Positions 5,818 to 7,328 of a stretch of 7,328 nt of DNA are shown here, one piece after another (within the stretch, counting starts at the first letter, position 1; every line of letters begins with the position of its first letter). Source of the stretch: Bdellovibrionales bacterium (GTDB lineage Bacteria; Bdellovibrionota; Bdellovibrionia; Bdellovibrionales; UBA840); NCBI GenBank assembly GCA_020434605.1, contig JAGRAL010000062.1, positions 1-7,328 on the forward strand. The letters are read 5' to 3'. Position numbers and translations under genes: made by a program. Under the pieces are notes generated by a model. The model did no database searches. It was not told where the DNA came from and saw only the letters and a program-made list of their open reading frames with translations.

Positions 5818-6611
5818 GCAGTAGGTGAAGCACGCATTGATGTGGTGCTTTCGCTGAGTGTAGCGATAATTGTTTCAAAAACCTTCTGGCTATATAAAAA
5901 GCCAGTGTGTCCCACAGAATCAATGCAGATATTTTGAAAGGAAGCCTTAGGGCTTCCTTTTACTGTCAGGTTATTCTTAGGCCAAACAGTCCAATCCAAA
6001 GGTGAATATATATTTGTGAGTCGGCTACTTTTAGGTAGGCTGGTTTCGTTCATTGTACGTAAGAAATAAGAATTTTCTCTTAAATCCCATCCCAAAGAGC
6101 TTCCGGGTAAAAAACTTAAAATGCGACTTAACATAGTGCCGTTGTGTGGAGTTCCTAGTGTGATTAGTTCTTTTATTTTTCCGCGCCCTTCACCCAATGA
6201 CATATAGTATCTTGCGACCACACCGCCTAGTGAGTGGGCCACAATATCAATTTGCTTTGCATTTGTATCTTTTAATACCTCGTCCACGCGTTTAGAGAGC
6301 TGACCTACCATACTACCAAGGCTACCGTAGCTGGTAGTGTAGTTGATAGTATAGATATTGTGCCAACCTTGTTTTTCTAAACGCTTTTTAAGACTATGAA
6401 AGGCACTTCGATTATGAACAATTCCGTGAACCAATAAAATTGGTCTTGGGTTGATAGAATGTACTGGGTGCTGATACCCTGATTTGTAATCATGAATCAA
6501 ACCAAGAGGGTACATATTAATAGCTTTTAAGTTAGCGATACATTCGCTGACACTAGCTTTTGAAATTGTTTTTACAGTATCAAACCACTTCACATAGTGA
6601 TTTTTGAGCAA
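5814..6611 (-). CDS. Alpha/beta-hydrolase, triacylglycerol lipase/esterase-like
   Basis: A 265-residue alpha/beta-hydrolase fold protein. The oxyanion region is PILLVHGIVHNRSAF (57-71), the nucleophile elbow is AHSLGG with Ser127, and TLGTPHNGT (151-159) is typical of bacterial lipases and PGAP1-like esterases. The triad is completed by probable Asp206 (SPLDWTVWP) and His235 (GHTGF). No signal peptide is visible, so an intracellular ester or lipid hydrolase is likely; the substrate is unknown. The start is uncertain: TTG 6611 directly follows an in-frame TGA and has no Shine-Dalgarno; GTG at 6593 (residue 7) and ATG at 6515 (residue 33) are alternatives that leave the catalytic domain intact. 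The gene lies 24 nt after the degenerate phosphatase gene and probably shares its transcript. Its stop lies within the shared TTAA at 5814-5817. Confidence 0.88.
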   Translation of the reverse strand: MLKNHYVKWFDTVKTISKASVSECIANLKAINMYPLGLIHDYKSGYQHPVHSINPRPILLVHGIVHNRSAFHSLKKRLEKQGWHNIYTINYTTSYGSLGSMVGQLSKRVDEVLKDTNAKQIDIVAHSLGGVVARYYMSLGEGRGKIKELITLGTPHNGTMLSRILSFLPGSSLGWDLRENSYFLRTMNETSLPKSSRLTNIYSPLDWTVWPKNNLTVKGSPKASFQNICIDSVGHTGFLYSQKVFETIIATLSESTTSMRASPTA

Positions 6612-6635
6612 TCAAAAAAGAATAGCAAGTGATCT

Positions 6636-7328
6636 TTAGTCTTTAATGGAGAGTTGCACTAAATTGGTTTTGACATCCACAAGTAGAAGCGTCCAGTCAC
6701 GTTGTGCAGGCACACGGTTGCAAAATGACTCTAATTCTACAAAAAATTCATTGCGCAATTGGTGTGTCGAAAGCTTGTGCTTATTTTTAAAGATTGTCAT
6801 CAATCTATTTGCACCAAAGGCCTCAGTGTTCTCATTGGTTTGCTCGATAAAACCAGTAGATGCTAATAAAAATCTATCTTCAGGATGAAAGATCACGCTT
6901 CCTGTGGTTGGTGCAACTTTAGAAGTAGATTTTTGAAGTCGTGGACTGGCGATTTCAATTTTTGTAGCATCAAGTTTTGTACTATCGAAGTGTGCAGCAA
7001 AAAAATCACCGCACGCGGCATATTTCATTTCGTTTTTCTTACGGTCTACTACCGCATAAAATAAGCTGGCATCATCTTGCTCTCTTTGAGCAGGATTGAT
7101 TTCTTCATGTACCTTTTTAATAAAATCAATAGGACTAAGCCCTTTCTTGGTGGCAATTTTTCCTGTCATTTTTAATAAGACAGACAAAAATAGAGCTGAC
7201 ATACTATATCCAGAACTACTAGCCATTAAAATGGCAAATTTATACTTGTCTTCGTGCGGGATAATTTCAAAGTAATCTCCACCAGAGACAGATGAGGCCT
7301 TAAACTTAGAACTAAAATCATAGCCAGG
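6636..7328 (-). CDS. Degenerate SpoIIE/PP2C-type phosphatase domain protein, 5' end missing
   Basis: The frame is open to the right edge, so these 230 residues are the C-terminal part; the ATG at 7226 is internal, because upstream codons continue the domain. The visible part covers most of a SpoIIE-type PP2C domain. VSGGDYF (14-20) keeps the first metal-binding Asp (Asp18). The ADVSGxG block reads ASSSGYS, with Ser37 in place of Asp; the TDG block reads STG, with Thr158 in place of Asp (LLASTGFIEQ); the closing DDxT reads RDWT, with Arg210 in place of the ligand Asp. The AGH block also reads CGD. Three of four metal ligands are therefore lost, and phosphatase activity is unlikely although the core hydrophobic pattern is maintained. 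It may be a pseudophosphatase that binds or sequesters a partner. N-terminal sensor domains, common in this family, could lie outside the window. The hydrolase gene follows by 24 nt. Confidence 0.8.
   Translation of the reverse strand, partial: PGYDFSSKFKASSVSGGDYFEIIPHEDKYKFAILMASSSGYSMSALFLSVLLKMTGKIATKKGLSPIDFIKKVHEEINPAQREQDDASLFYAVVDRKKNEMKYAACGDFFAAHFDSTKLDATKIEIASPRLQKSTSKVAPTTGSVIFHPEDRFLLASTGFIEQTNENTEAFGANRLMTIFKNKHKLSTHQLRNEFFVELESFCNRVPAQRDWTLLLVDVKTNLVQLSIKD

Noticed and set aside
5828..5850. Hairpin AAGCAC/GTGCTT just after citrate synthase as its terminator
   Set aside because: It has an 11-nt loop and no following T-run, and it lies within the hydrolase coding sequence; chance pairing cannot be excluded.
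7224..7226. ATG at 7226 as the start of the SpoIIE-like gene
   Set aside because: The frame stays open to the right edge and the upstream codons encode the conserved SGGDYF block, so the gene begins outside the window.

Overview
The window holds nine protein-coding genes, seven complete and one cut at each edge, in AT-rich bacterial DNA. I see no mobile element, CRISPR array, tRNA or rRNA. The gene set resembles Bdellovibrionota (Bdellovibrio or Pseudobdellovibrio type): a mitochondrial-type citrate synthase, a receiver-like/PilZ protein, a degenerate SpoIIE-type protein, an HNH protein of the SYEP type and an orphan Cys-rich lipoprotein. This placement comes from family knowledge and composition, not from a search, and is only moderately confident.

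Layout. Bases 1-2108 (+ strand): the 3' end of a GNAT/SCP2-like gene overlaps the start of a lipoprotein gene by ATGA, and elbB follows 48 nt later behind a perfect Shine-Dalgarno. Bases 2114-4112 (- strand, transcribed right to left): an HNH gene with its own -10 box and a probable terminator, then a receiver-like/PilZ gene and a crotonase-family gene only 8 nt apart, a probable operon. Bases 4113-4491: a 379-nt gene-poor divergent region. Bases 4492-5817 (+): citrate synthase. Bases 5814-7328 (-): a degenerate SpoIIE/PP2C-type protein cut by the right edge, then an alpha/beta hydrolase 24 nt downstream. Both convergent junctions are very tight: 5 nt between elbB and the crotonase gene, and a 4-nt stop-codon overlap between citrate synthase and the hydrolase.

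Themes. Most genes are housekeeping or generic: carbon entry to the TCA cycle, carbonyl detoxification, acyl-CoA chemistry, lipid or ester hydrolysis. The most distinctive pattern is that three proteins have recognisable folds with altered active sites. A receiver-like domain lacks its phospho-acceptor Asp but sits on an intact c-di-GMP-type PilZ domain. A crotonase has Gln in place of one catalytic Glu. A SpoIIE-like domain has lost three of its four metal-binding Asp. The lipoprotein is an internally duplicated Cys-rich protein with a perfect EF-hand loop that I cannot assign to a named family. I did not find a clear new multi-gene system; the candidates worth following are the pseudo-phosphatase, the lipoprotein and the non-coding region before citrate synthase.
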